A DNA stretch of 64,000 nucleotides from Acidovorax sp. RAC01 (GTDB lineage Bacteria; Pseudomonadota; Gammaproteobacteria; Burkholderiales; Burkholderiaceae_C). Positions 43,666 to 52,161 of this stretch are shown here, piece after piece. Within the stretch, counting starts at the first letter, position 1. The number at the start of each line of letters is the position of its first letter. The notes beneath the pieces were generated by a model that was not told the origin of the DNA, made no database searches, and saw only the letters and a program-made list of their open reading frames with translations. A program made the position numbers and the translations under genes. The DNA lies in the NCBI RefSeq assembly GCF_001714725.1, contig NZ_CP016447.1, positions 806,001-870,000 of the forward strand, written 5' to 3'.

Positions 43666-44330
43666 TTTTGGACCCCCACTTTTTTCTGAGCTTCGATCTC
43701 TTCCGGATCCAGATAACGATAAGTTCTTGCAGTAGCGTCCATCGTGAGCCCGCCGCCATCCTTGGAACTAGGTGTTACAGAAATACCATTGAGAGTCACA
43801 ATTCGCGATAGATGTGCGATATCCGAAGCAAAAGCACCTATATCGTGATACTTTCCGGAAACCCTTACCGATATTGGCAGTTCGGCATAGTAATCCTTGA
43901 CATTTATCTGCCCAGGTCTGAACAGCTCGAATTGCAAACTTCTTCCCAACCCAGCCTGGTTTATGTCGGAAAGAAGTGCTGCCATCTCTGCCTTACTCGG
44001 CAACTGCTTTTCGAGTTGAATGACATATTGCTGGATTTGCTCTCGCTGCTTTTTCAAGGCCTCAAGGCTGACCGCTTTCACCAGTTTTTTCTGGTAATCC
44101 TCTCTTAAGGCCAGCTCCTTGACACGTTCGGCCTCTAGCTCTGCCTGATAGTCGGACAAGTGGACATACCACGCCAAGCCAGCCGTGCCTGCAGCAATAA
44201 AACTGCAGAGCAGAACCTTGGGAAGTAGTGGCCAGAGCGATGGATCCTTCGTATCCAAGTCTCTGAATTGCAGTTGAACATTCTTCGCAATTTCGCCAAG
44301 GTCGACTGATTTTTTTTCGCTTTTCGCCAT
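43662..44330 (-). CDS. pilO: PilO, type IV pilus alignment protein
   Basis: Inner-membrane protein that forms heterodimers with PilN. The 222-residue protein has one membrane segment (LPKVLLCSFIAAGTAGLAWYV, about residues 35-55). A coiled-coil with KLVKAVSLEALKKQREQIQQ follows, then a ferredoxin-like domain with NVKDYYAELPISVRVSGKYHD (split). It abuts pilN directly (44330/44331). Confidence 0.95.
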   Translation of the reverse strand: MAKSEKKSVDLGEIAKNVQLQFRDLDTKDPSLWPLLPKVLLCSFIAAGTAGLAWYVHLSDYQAELEAERVKELALREDYQKKLVKAVSLEALKKQREQIQQYVIQLEKQLPSKAEMAALLSDINQAGLGRSLQFELFRPGQINVKDYYAELPISVRVSGKYHDIGAFASDIAHLSRIVTLNGISVTPSSKDGGGLTMDATARTYRYLDPEEIEAQKKVGVQK

Positions 44331-44951
44331 TTAATTCCCCTTCATGGAGGGAGGTGCGGCAGAGCCTGCATCCATGGCCTTCCGGGCTTCGCTTGAACGT
44401 ACCAGTTGAACCCTGACATTGAACACAGCCACGCGCCGCTGATCACGGGGACTAAGGGTCAAGTTGTTGGCTACGATTTCAATGAGCTCGGGTCGCGCAA
44501 ACCATGGAGTATTTCCTGCCAGGTTGCGCAGCATTTCCGAAACCCGTTCATTCGACTGAGCCATGCCTTGCAAGGTGACGGTCTGCCCCTCTTGGCGAAG
44601 ACTGGTTACATAAACTCCGTCTGGTAGCTGCCGGACGAGTTCGCTCAATAAGTGCACCGGAAGATTACGGTCAGACTGGAGGTCTTCCACCGCCTTTTGG
44701 CGCGCCCGCAAGGCAGCGATCTCATCCTCGATGGATGCAATCTCTTTGATTTGATTTTCGAGAATGCTTATTTCGCCCTGCAAGAATGCGTTTTTTCCTT
44801 GCTGATCAGCGATCATTATCTGGAACCACCAGTAAATTGACGCCGCGATGATCAAACCCAAAAAAAACGATCCGAGCATCGTGGCCTGAAAAGCCTCTTT
44901 CCGGCGTTTTCTTGCAGCCTCCCGGTGCGGTAGCAAATTGATAAGTATCAC
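44331..44951 (-). CDS. pilN: PilN, type IV pilus assembly protein
   Basis: Inner-membrane partner of PilM (through its N-terminal INLLP peptide) and PilO. The 206-residue protein begins with ILINLLPHREAARKRRKEAF, then one membrane segment (MLGSFFLGLIIAASIYWW) and a coiled-coil. The start is GTG at 44951, giving a GTGA overlap with the pilM stop. A longer frame exists but would add 10 residues before the conserved INLLP motif, which is normally at the very N-terminus. Confidence 0.93.
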   Translation of the reverse strand: MILINLLPHREAARKRRKEAFQATMLGSFFLGLIIAASIYWWFQIMIADQQGKNAFLQGEISILENQIKEIASIEDEIAALRARQKAVEDLQSDRNLPVHLLSELVRQLPDGVYVTSLRQEGQTVTLQGMAQSNERVSEMLRNLAGNTPWFARPELIEIVANNLTLSPRDQRRVAVFNVRVQLVRSSEARKAMDAGSAAPPSMKGN

Positions 44952-46018
44952 TGCAGGAACCTCCGCATCGCCAAGCCACACGAAGTCAGATAAGACGGCG
45001 CTTCGCGTACCATTTTCTTGAGCCGGACCGATCCGCCAATTTCCATTCCGTCAAACGGATTCACAGCGCTGCATGCAAAACCCGTCTGCTGCGTAACCGC
45101 TTCGGTGAGTCCTGGCAACGGCGCGGACCCGCCAGCAAGCATGATGTGATCCACCCGGTTGTGCGGCGTACTGGTAAAGAAGAACTGCAACGCCCGGCCG
45201 ATCTCTTGCGCCATGCTGTCCACAAACGGTCGCAATACCGCTGATTGATAGTCATCGGGGAGGTCGCCACTGCGCTTTTTGCTTTCGGCCTCTTCGATAG
45301 AAAACCCGTACTGGCGCACGATCAATTGGGTCAGCTGGGCCCCGCCGAATGCTTGATCCCGGTCGTACAAGACCTCGTCGTTCCGGATGACCTGCATGCT
45401 CGTGGTGAGCGCACCCACTTCAAAAAGCGCCACCAGCGCATCTACCCCTTTGTTCGGAAGTGCTTCGATGAGCCGACCGGCTGCCAAACGCGATGCATGG
45501 GACTCTATGTCCACAACCACAGGCTTCAACCCTGCGGCTTCGGCCAGCCCCTGTCGGTCCTGGACCTTTTCTCGCCTCGAGGCAGCGATGAGCACGTCGA
45601 CGTCACCGGGGGCGTTCTTGCTCGGTCCGATGACACAAAAATCAAGACTGACCTCGTCGAGCGAGAACGGAATGTACTGATTTGCCTCAGACTCGACTTG
45701 AACTTCAAGCTCACGCTCGCTCATACCGCCCGGCAGCGTGATCTTCTTGGTGATCACTGCAGATGGTGGCAACGCCAGGGCGACGTTCTTTGTTCGGGTA
45801 CCGCTCTTTTTGACCAGACGGCGCAGCGCGTCAGCGACCTCGTCAAACTTTTCGATATTGCCGTCCGTGATCCAACCGCGCTCAAGTGGCTCGATGGCAC
45901 AACGCTCTAGCACCAGTGCACCCGCCTTGTCGCGGCCCAGTTCAACCAGCTTGACGCTAGAGGAGCTGATGTCGATCCCGAGGAGCGGAGCGGACTGGCG
46001 ACTGAATAAAGACCCCAT
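44948..46018 (-). CDS. pilM: PilM, actin-like type IV pilus protein
   Basis: Cytoplasmic FtsA-like ATPase-fold protein that binds the PilN N-terminus. The 356-residue protein has the phosphate-1 motif LLGIDISSSSVKLVEL near residue 13, QYIPFSLDEVSLDF near 100, a LVALFEVGALTTSMQV segment and the adenosine motif ILAGGSAPLPGL-like IMLAGGSAPLPGLTEAV. The ATG at 46018 (MGSLFSRQSAP) is the natural start; an upstream TTG is less plausible. First gene of the pil transcript. Confidence 0.95.
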   Translation of the reverse strand: MGSLFSRQSAPLLGIDISSSSVKLVELGRDKAGALVLERCAIEPLERGWITDGNIEKFDEVADALRRLVKKSGTRTKNVALALPPSAVITKKITLPGGMSERELEVQVESEANQYIPFSLDEVSLDFCVIGPSKNAPGDVDVLIAASRREKVQDRQGLAEAAGLKPVVVDIESHASRLAAGRLIEALPNKGVDALVALFEVGALTTSMQVIRNDEVLYDRDQAFGGAQLTQLIVRQYGFSIEEAESKKRSGDLPDDYQSAVLRPFVDSMAQEIGRALQFFFTSTPHNRVDHIMLAGGSAPLPGLTEAVTQQTGFACSAVNPFDGMEIGGSVRLKKMVREAPSYLTSCGLAMRRFLQ

Positions 46019-46083
46019 TGAGATCAAGATTGGTCCCCTGTAACTTGCCAAAATGAGGCAACAAAACTTAACACTTCACATGA

Positions 46084-46112
46084 ATGCTATCAGTAAGGTA
46101 GTTCACCAGCAA
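46084..46112 (-). promoter_or_regulatory. Candidate pilM promoter
   Basis: Minus-strand TTGCTG (46107-46112) and TAGCAT (46084-46089) with a 17-base spacer, about 65 bases ahead of the pilM start. Weak consensus match, listed because the divergent region must hold a promoter for each gene. Confidence 0.3.
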
Positions 46113-46243
46113 AGGTTTTTCCCCGTCCGCACGCGTTCGAGCGTTGTCAAAAGCAGACGGATTTCCGTGGAGGAAACGCTGGCGGACCAACCCTTGCAAC
46201 AGAACATTCCACGCTGGCAACCTGCGGCGCGCAACCGCTTTTT

Positions 46244-46249
46244 TATAAT
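46244..46249 (+). promoter_or_regulatory. Perfect -10 box before the PBP1a gene
   Basis: TATAAT at 46244-46249, 26 bases before the ATG. No convincing -35 box can be seen 16-18 bases upstream. CGGAG precedes the start codon at 46276. Confidence 0.45.
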
Positions 46250-46275
46250 GAGCGCACATTTCCAAACGGAGCCAC

Positions 46276-48669
46276 ATGCCTGCAACCTCTCCCAAGCACG
46301 CGTCCAACGCGGGCTCACCCGCAGCGCCAGCTCCTGCCCGCCGACTTCACTGGCTGATTCGTGCACTTCTTTGGATGGTGGGGCTTGCGGCCGCCTCGGT
46401 GGCTGCACTTGCTCTGGGCATTGCCCTGGCGCTGGCGGTGGCCTACCCGAATCTTCCGGACGTCTCAGAACTTGCTGACTACCGGCCTAAACTGCCTTTG
46501 CGCGTGTACTCTTCCGAAGGCGCGCTGCTGGGTGAGTTCGGGGAGGAGCGCCGAAATCTCACTCCCATCGATGAGATCCCGAAGGTGATGACGGACGCTG
46601 TACTGGCGATCGAGGACGCACGTTTTTTCGAGCATGGAGGCGTCGACTACAAAGGGATGGTTCGGGCTGCTCTGGCCAATCTTGGGCGGGTGAAGAGTCA
46701 GGGAGCCTCCACGATTACCATGCAGGTAGCGCGAAATGTTTACCTCTCATCGGAAAAAACATTTACGCGCAAAATTTACGAAATCTTACTAACTTTCAAG
46801 CTTGAACATCTGCTTTCGAAAAATCAGATCCTAGAGATTTACATGAACCAGATTTTTCTGGGGAATCGCGCATACGGTTTTGCCGCAGCTTCCGAGGCTT
46901 ACTTCGGCAAGCCTCTCAAATCCATTTCTATTGCTGAGGCCGCAATGCTGGCCGGTCTGCCGAAGGCACCATCCGCGTACAACCCGATCAGCAATCCCAA
47001 GCGAGCGCGCTCCCGGCAGCTCTACATCATTGAAAGGATGGAAGAGAACGGCTTCATCTCATCCCAGCAGGCGGCTGAGGCAAAAAAGGAAGAGCTCAAG
47101 ATTCGCACAGGGCCTGATGCCACCCGCGTTCATGCCGAGTACGTTGCCGAAATGGCTCGGCAGTTGATCTTCAGTCAGTATGGCAACGATGCCTACACAC
47201 GCGGCTTGAACGTTTACACGACATTGAACGCGGCAGAGCAGGAAGCCGCCTATTTCGCACTGAGGCGTGGAATCATGGACTACGAAAGGCGCCAGCAGTA
47301 CCGCGGCCCCGAGAAGTTCGTAACCTTGCCCACTGCCAAACAGGAGGTGGAGGATGCAGTGGACGATGCACTCGCCAACCATCCCGACAACGGGGATGTG
47401 CTCTCTGCCGTCGTGCTGGACGCAAATGCCAAGAAGATCGTGGCCGCGCGGGCAAATGGCGACGTCCTCGAAATCACCGGTGAGGGGCTCAAGCCCGCCC
47501 AGTCCGGGCTCAGCGACAAGGCGGCGCCAAACATCAAGATTCGCAGGGGCGCGATCATTCGCGTGGTCAAGTCCACCAAGGGCGCCTGGGAAATCACGCA
47601 GCTCCCAGAAGTGGAAGGGGCCTTTGTGGCGCTTGATCCCCGCACTGGGGCCATACGCGCACTCGTGGGCGGCTTTGATTTCGATAAGAACAAATTCAAC
47701 CATGTGGCACAGGCGTGGCGGCAGCCTGGCTCCAGTTTCAAGCCCTTCATCTATTCTGCAGCGCTCGAAAAAGGCTTTACTCCGGCCACCATCGTCAACG
47801 ACGCCCCACTTTTCTTCGACGCTGGCGTTACCGGCGGTCAGCCTTGGGAGCCCAAGAACTACGACGGAAAGTACGATGGCCCCATGAGCCTGCGCACGGG
47901 GCTGGCCAAATCCAAGAACATGATTTCAATCCGCGTCCTGCAGGCGGTAGGAGCCAAAACAGCGCAAGACTGGGTGACACGGTTCGGGTTTGAAGCCGAA
48001 AAGCATCCGGCTTACCTGACCATGGCGTTGGGCGCGGGCTCAGTCACTCCGCTCCAGATGGCAACCGCGTATTCTGTTTTCGCCAACGGTGGGTATCGGG
48101 TCAACCCTTGGCTGATTGCCAAGGTCACCGACCACAAGGGACGGGTGATTTCCGAGACTCAAGTTCCGACGCAAGCAGACCTGCCTCGAGTCATCGAAGC
48201 CCGCAACGCCTTTGTGATGAACAGTCTCTTGCAGGAGATCACCCGTTCGGGCACCGCGGCTCGGGCTCAGGCAACCCTCAAGCGTCCCGATCTTTACGGA
48301 AAGACAGGTACTACCAATGACTCGGTCGATGCGTGGTTTGCCGGCTACCAGCCCACGATTGCTGCAGTGACCTGGATCGGATACGACACCCCGCGAAACC
48401 TCGGCAGTCGGGAGACTGGCGGAGGACTGAGTCTGCCTGTCTGGATCAGCTTCATGGAGAAAGCGCTGAAAGGCGTGCCAGTGATGGAGCCCCCGGTTCC
48501 CGCCGGGGTGGTGAACTCCGGCGGAGAATGGTTCTATGAAGAGAACGTGCGCAGTCAGGCGATAGGCGCCACGGGAATGGATGAGCGATCTGCACCGGCA
48601 GCCGTGGCGCCGCTCGCACCGCCGCCCCAGGAAGAGCGAAACCGGATTCTGGATCTGTTCCGCAACTGA
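46276..48669 (+). CDS. mrcA: Penicillin-binding protein 1A (class A, bifunctional)
   Basis: Bifunctional peptidoglycan glycosyltransferase/transpeptidase in the inner membrane. The 797-residue protein has one N-terminal membrane segment (about residues 25-60). The GT51 domain follows, with catalytic Glu113 (EDARFFEH) and GASTITMQVARN near 150. Next come an OB-like domain and the transpeptidase domain with Ser486-xx-Lys489 (SSFK), SKN at 546-548 and KTGT at 676-679. All catalytic motifs are intact. Divergent from pilM, a conserved neighbourhood in proteobacteria; convergent with cyaY. Confidence 0.97.
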   Translation: MPATSPKHASNAGSPAAPAPARRLHWLIRALLWMVGLAAASVAALALGIALALAVAYPNLPDVSELADYRPKLPLRVYSSEGALLGEFGEERRNLTPIDEIPKVMTDAVLAIEDARFFEHGGVDYKGMVRAALANLGRVKSQGASTITMQVARNVYLSSEKTFTRKIYEILLTFKLEHLLSKNQILEIYMNQIFLGNRAYGFAAASEAYFGKPLKSISIAEAAMLAGLPKAPSAYNPISNPKRARSRQLYIIERMEENGFISSQQAAEAKKEELKIRTGPDATRVHAEYVAEMARQLIFSQYGNDAYTRGLNVYTTLNAAEQEAAYFALRRGIMDYERRQQYRGPEKFVTLPTAKQEVEDAVDDALANHPDNGDVLSAVVLDANAKKIVAARANGDVLEITGEGLKPAQSGLSDKAAPNIKIRRGAIIRVVKSTKGAWEITQLPEVEGAFVALDPRTGAIRALVGGFDFDKNKFNHVAQAWRQPGSSFKPFIYSAALEKGFTPATIVNDAPLFFDAGVTGGQPWEPKNYDGKYDGPMSLRTGLAKSKNMISIRVLQAVGAKTAQDWVTRFGFEAEKHPAYLTMALGAGSVTPLQMATAYSVFANGGYRVNPWLIAKVTDHKGRVISETQVPTQADLPRVIEARNAFVMNSLLQEITRSGTAARAQATLKRPDLYGKTGTTNDSVDAWFAGYQPTIAAVTWIGYDTPRNLGSRETGGGLSLPVWISFMEKALKGVPVMEPPVPAGVVNSGGEWFYEENVRSQAIGATGMDERSAPAAVAPLAPPPQEERNRILDLFRN

Positions 48670-48680
48670 TTCTTTCGAGA

Positions 48681-49022
48681 TCAGGTTTCAGGGATCGGCG
48701 CAAATCGAAGCGCCAGTCCCGATTGGGCACTTGCACTGCGGCTGAGGCATTCGAAAAACTCGCCAGCTCCTTTGGTGTCTTGCCACGTAGCCCCGTCAAA
48801 ACGGTAGTGGTAGCCACCGGAGCGTGCGGCCATCCAGATTTCCTGCAACGGCTTCTGCAAGTTGACGATGATCTGGCTGCGGTCGGGAAAGGTCAGCGTC
48901 ACCATGCCCCCGCTGCGCTGGTTGTCTACGTCAGCATCTTCGGCTTCGTTGATTCGGTCACAGCTGTGCTCTATGGCGCGAAGCAGGTCTTCCGCGCGGT
49001 TCATGAACTCAAGGTCGGTCAT
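48681..49022 (-). CDS. cyaY: CyaY, bacterial frataxin
   Basis: Iron-binding frataxin homologue that modulates iron-sulphur cluster assembly at IscS/IscU. The 113-residue protein has the acidic first helix ([18 protein letters not shown]), the strand [18 protein letters not shown] and [18 protein letters not shown]. The ATG at 49022 gives the usual length; a start four codons upstream is possible. It is divergent from lptM, with only 11 bases between the start codons. Confidence 0.93.
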   Translation of the reverse strand: MTDLEFMNRAEDLLRAIEHSCDRINEAEDADVDNQRSGGMVTLTFPDRSQIIVNLQKPLQEIWMAARSGGYHYRFDGATWQDTKGAGEFFECLSRSASAQSGLALRFAPIPET

Positions 49023-49033
49023 ACAATTTGCCA

Positions 49034-49243
49034 ATGTTGAAAGCTTCAGGAATTCTAGTGAGGACGATTGTCCTTATGGCGGCCTCGGTCGCCCTGCACG
49101 GTTGCGGGCAGCGTGGCCCGCTTTATCTCCCAACGGCAACCCAGGTACCGCAAAGAGCATCACTTCCTCAAGCACTGTTGCCGGTCGCCTCGGATAACAC
49201 GGCACCGAGCGAAAACACCCGACCAGGATCCAAACGCCCCTGA
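49034..49243 (+). CDS. lptM: LptM/YifL-like small lipoprotein
   Basis: A 69-residue lipoprotein precursor. The signal peptide ends at ASVALHGC; the mature N-terminus [10 protein letters not shown] is the conserved signature of LptM (YifL), which in Escherichia coli assists maturation of the LPS translocon LptD. The rest is disordered and Pro/Ser-rich. In many relatives lysA follows; here it does not. The 142-base stretch after it (49244-49385) shows no further gene. Confidence 0.85.
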   Translation: MLKASGILVRTIVLMAASVALHGCGQRGPLYLPTATQVPQRASLPQALLPVASDNTAPSENTRPGSKRP

Positions 49244-49385
49244 TCAGACCGAAACAAGTGTTCGGCACGGCAAAAGCCGCACCGACGGCTCATTTGCACA
49301 TCGACCGCCCCCAGCTTGATATTCATCAAGCGCCCTGAGGTGAAACCCTAATAAATTGCGGGTTTTATTGCACTGCAGGACGGCC

Positions 49386-50471
49386 ATGGCCCTCGAACTT
49401 TACCGCGACAACAATCACGCCTGCTTGATGTTCACCGACCTTGTCGAGGAAGACGGGCAAGCGGTGCAGGCCAACCAGTTCCTGATTGTTGACGACGACA
49501 CCGGCGCGATCATTGACCCGGGTGGAAATCTCGCATTCAACGAGTTGTTCATGGGAATGACGAAGCACTTCGCGCCCCACAAACTCAGTTACATCATTGC
49601 CTCGCACGCCGATCCGGACATCATCGCCTCGTTGGACCGGTGGCTGACCAGTACCAAGGCTGACCTCGTCATCTCACGCGTTTGGGAACGGTTTGCTCCC
49701 CATTTCACCAAAGTGGGCAAGACCGAAAACCGGGTGATCGGCGTCCCCGACGAAGGCGGTCGCCTGCCGCTCGGACGCCACGAACTCCATCTGCTGCCCG
49801 CGCATTTCATGCACTCCGAAGGCAACTTCCACTTCTACGACCCCGTGAGCCGGATACTGTTCACAGGCGATCTCGGGGTTTCGATGATGTCGGGAGCCGA
49901 GGCACGCGTCCCCGTGACGAACCTGAAAAATCACATTCCTCGCATGGAAGGCTTTCACCGCCGCTACATGGTGTCCAACAAGGTCCTGCGGCTGTGGGTC
50001 AGGATGGCGCGCCAACTGGATATTGCGATGCTCGTCCCGCAGCATGGGGCTCCGATACTGGGCAAGCCTGCCATCGACGAATTCTTCTCATGGATCGAAA
50101 ACCTGATGTGCGGCGTGGACCTGTTTGACGACCGTGCCTACCAGCTTCCGCAGGGCTACATTGGCCCCGGTCACGCGGCAGATGAAACCGAACATCCGAA
50201 CAGCCTGAAACGGTCGTCTGCAAGCGCTTCACTAAGCCCCGATCAACCCTGTCCCAAGCCAGCCGGTCGCTATCTCGGGCTGTTACGACCGGTGGCAACC
50301 GGCTGGCCGCCACCAGCGCGCGCCAACTTCTGTCGCTTGCGAGTCCACTGCCAACCGCGCCACCCCAACAACGCAGCTAGCACCGAGCCATACACGGCAA
50401 CTTCGGCAAAATCGTTCTTGCCGGCCCGCATCCAGAAGAAATGCAGGATTGAAAGGCACGCTACGGCGTAA
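49386..50471 (+). CDS. Flavodiiron-like MBL-fold di-iron protein (ODP type)
   Basis: A metallo-beta-lactamase-fold protein related to oxygen-binding di-iron proteins, i.e. the di-iron half of flavodiiron proteins without the flavodoxin domain. Ligands visible: His74-x-Asp76-x-Asp78 (SHADPD; Asp76 replaces the usual Glu), His143 (MHSEGNF), Asp162 (FTGDLG) and His220 (PQHGAP). Likely roles are O2 or NO sensing or reduction. The reading frame is 361 residues, about 80-90 longer than expected. The tail after about residue 270 is low complexity and lies antisense to msrQ for 202 bases. The true end may have been lost by a mutation; an upstream in-frame start at 49356 is unlikely. Confidence 0.8.
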   Translation: MALELYRDNNHACLMFTDLVEEDGQAVQANQFLIVDDDTGAIIDPGGNLAFNELFMGMTKHFAPHKLSYIIASHADPDIIASLDRWLTSTKADLVISRVWERFAPHFTKVGKTENRVIGVPDEGGRLPLGRHELHLLPAHFMHSEGNFHFYDPVSRILFTGDLGVSMMSGAEARVPVTNLKNHIPRMEGFHRRYMVSNKVLRLWVRMARQLDIAMLVPQHGAPILGKPAIDEFFSWIENLMCGVDLFDDRAYQLPQGYIGPGHAADETEHPNSLKRSSASASLSPDQPCPKPAGRYLGLLRPVATGWPPPARANFCRLRVHCQPRHPNNAASTEPYTATSAKSFLPARIQKKCRIERHATA

Positions 50472-50929
50472 ACCGAAGCATGCAGGCGACGCCAGCGCGC
50501 AGCCCCCAGTGCCTTGATGGCCCGATTGAAAGAGGTGGCCGCCATCAGCGTCAGCAACACCAGCGCCACAAAGCCCACCAGGATGAACGGCCGCTTCACG
50601 ATGTCGGCCACGATATCGCCCACGTCGAACGCCATGTCGAACCAGCTGTAGCTCAACAGGTGCAGCGCCGCATAGAAAAACACAAATACCCCCAACATGC
50701 GCCGAAAGCGCGCGAGTTGGGGGGTCGCGGTCATCACCCGGACCGGCGTCACCGCCAGCACCACGCACAGTGCCCTCAAGGTCCAGTCGCCCGTGGCACG
50801 CACCAGGGCCTCGGCAGGGTTGGCGCCCAGCTGATCCGCGAAGGCGGCATACAACAGCCAGAAAAACGGACCCAGGCACGCCATGAACACCAAGGGCTTG
50901 GCAGCGGGCGAGAGCAGTGATTTACGCAT
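50270..50929 (-). CDS. msrQ: MsrQ, heme-binding membrane subunit of MsrPQ
   Basis: Inner-membrane b-type cytochrome that passes quinol electrons to periplasmic MsrP for repair of oxidised methionine. The 219-residue protein has about six membrane segments (LVFMACLGPFFWLLYAAF, LGVFVFFYAALHLLSY, VGFVALVLLTLMAAT). Histidines suited to heme ligation are in AALHLLSY, RRLHASVY and SILHFFW. It lies 48 bases after msrP. Its last 202 bases are overlapped by the convergent di-iron protein gene. Confidence 0.94.
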   Translation of the reverse strand: MRKSLLSPAAKPLVFMACLGPFFWLLYAAFADQLGANPAEALVRATGDWTLRALCVVLAVTPVRVMTATPQLARFRRMLGVFVFFYAALHLLSYSWFDMAFDVGDIVADIVKRPFILVGFVALVLLTLMAATSFNRAIKALGAARWRRLHASVYAVACLSILHFFWMRAGKNDFAEVAVYGSVLAALLGWRGWQWTRKRQKLARAGGGQPVATGRNSPR

Positions 50930-50977
50930 CTGGCATCACAGTCAGCTAAGCCAACAAGCAAGCATCAGCCACCCGCG

Positions 50978-51982
50978 TCAGTAGAACTTCTTGAGGTCCA
51001 TGCCAGCGTAGAGCTGACTTACCTGCGCCTCATAGCCATTGAACATCAGTGTCTTGCGCTTCTTGGCAAACAGGCCGTCTTCGCCAATGCGCCGCTCGGT
51101 GGCCTGGCTCCAGCGCGGGTGATCCACCTCGGGGTTCACATTCGAGTAGAAACCGTACTCCTGCTTCGCGGCCTTGTTCCAGGCCGTGGCTGGCTCTTTC
51201 TCGACGAAGCGGATTTTCACGAGGCTCTTTGCGCTCTTGAAACCGTACTTCCACGGCACCACCAGACGTACCGGAGCCCCGTTCTGGTTGGGCATCACCT
51301 CGCCATACATGCCGAAGGCGAGCATCGTGAGTGGATGCATGGCTTCATCCAGCCGCAGACCTTCCACGTAGGGCCACTCCAGTACGCGCGAGCCTACAAA
51401 AGGCATGGTGGCCTTGTCCGCCAGCGTGACGAATTCAACGTACTTCGCACTCCCCTGGGGTTCCACGCGTTTGATCAGCTCGGACAGCGAATAGCCCACC
51501 CACGGAACCACCATCGACCAGCCTTCCACGCAACGCAACCGGTAGATCCGCTCCTCCTGCGCGGTCAGCTTGATGAGGTCCTCGATGCCGTACTTGCCCG
51601 GTTTCTTGACCAGGCCGTCCACTTCCACCGTCCACGGCGCGGTCTTCAAGGTATGGGCGTTGCGCGCAGGGTCTGCCTTGTCGGTGCCAAACTCGTAGAA
51701 GTTGTTGTAGGTGCTCGCGTCCTTGTAGTCGGTGAGCTTTTCCAGCGTCGTCGCGCCCGCCACCGAAGACCGGGCGCCAGGCAGGGCAGCAAGCTTGCCC
51801 GGGCGCGGAACCGCTGCAGCCTGCGCAAGCGCTTCACGCCCGGCCCATGCCGCCAGCGCAGCCCCGGCCGTACCCGTGGCCATGAGCTTGAGCATCTGCC
51901 GACGCTGCTCGTACACCTGGCGCGGTGTGATTTCGGAGGAGTGCGGGTGGTTAAAGCCCGAGTCGCGGGAATGAATCAGCAT
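50978..51982 (-). CDS. msrP: MsrP, molybdenum-dependent methionine sulfoxide reductase
   Basis: Periplasmic Mo-cofactor enzyme that reduces methionine sulfoxide in proteins. The 334-residue precursor has a Tat signal ([20 protein letters not shown]) and the sulfite-oxidase-type fold, with the Mo-ligand Cys in [15 protein letters not shown] near residue 150 and the [16 protein letters not shown] segment. ATG at 51982 is preceded by GGAG; a second ATG seven codons upstream (52003) is also possible. Forms a unit with msrQ. Confidence 0.95.
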   Translation of the reverse strand: MLIHSRDSGFNHPHSSEITPRQVYEQRRQMLKLMATGTAGAALAAWAGREALAQAAAVPRPGKLAALPGARSSVAGATTLEKLTDYKDASTYNNFYEFGTDKADPARNAHTLKTAPWTVEVDGLVKKPGKYGIEDLIKLTAQEERIYRLRCVEGWSMVVPWVGYSLSELIKRVEPQGSAKYVEFVTLADKATMPFVGSRVLEWPYVEGLRLDEAMHPLTMLAFGMYGEVMPNQNGAPVRLVVPWKYGFKSAKSLVKIRFVEKEPATAWNKAAKQEYGFYSNVNPEVDHPRWSQATERRIGEDGLFAKKRKTLMFNGYEAQVSQLYAGMDLKKFY

Positions 51983-52161
51983 GGGGAGGTCTCCGGTCGG
52001 CATCAGAAGGGGCAGGTCACGTTATGAGCAGTACAACTGCCAGTTCGTTCCCTGCACGCCTCAGGTTACACCGAAGACGCCCTGGTTGCAGCGCGCGATG
52101 TTGCTACCCGGCTGCAATGCCTGGGGATCACGTCACAGGCGCGCCCCCGGCGTTTCAGGTC

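Noticed and set aside
50150..50271. A definite frameshift in the di-iron protein gene
   Set aside because: A different frame does reach a stop near 50233, but its peptide is not recognisably family-like, so the event cannot be placed from sequence alone.
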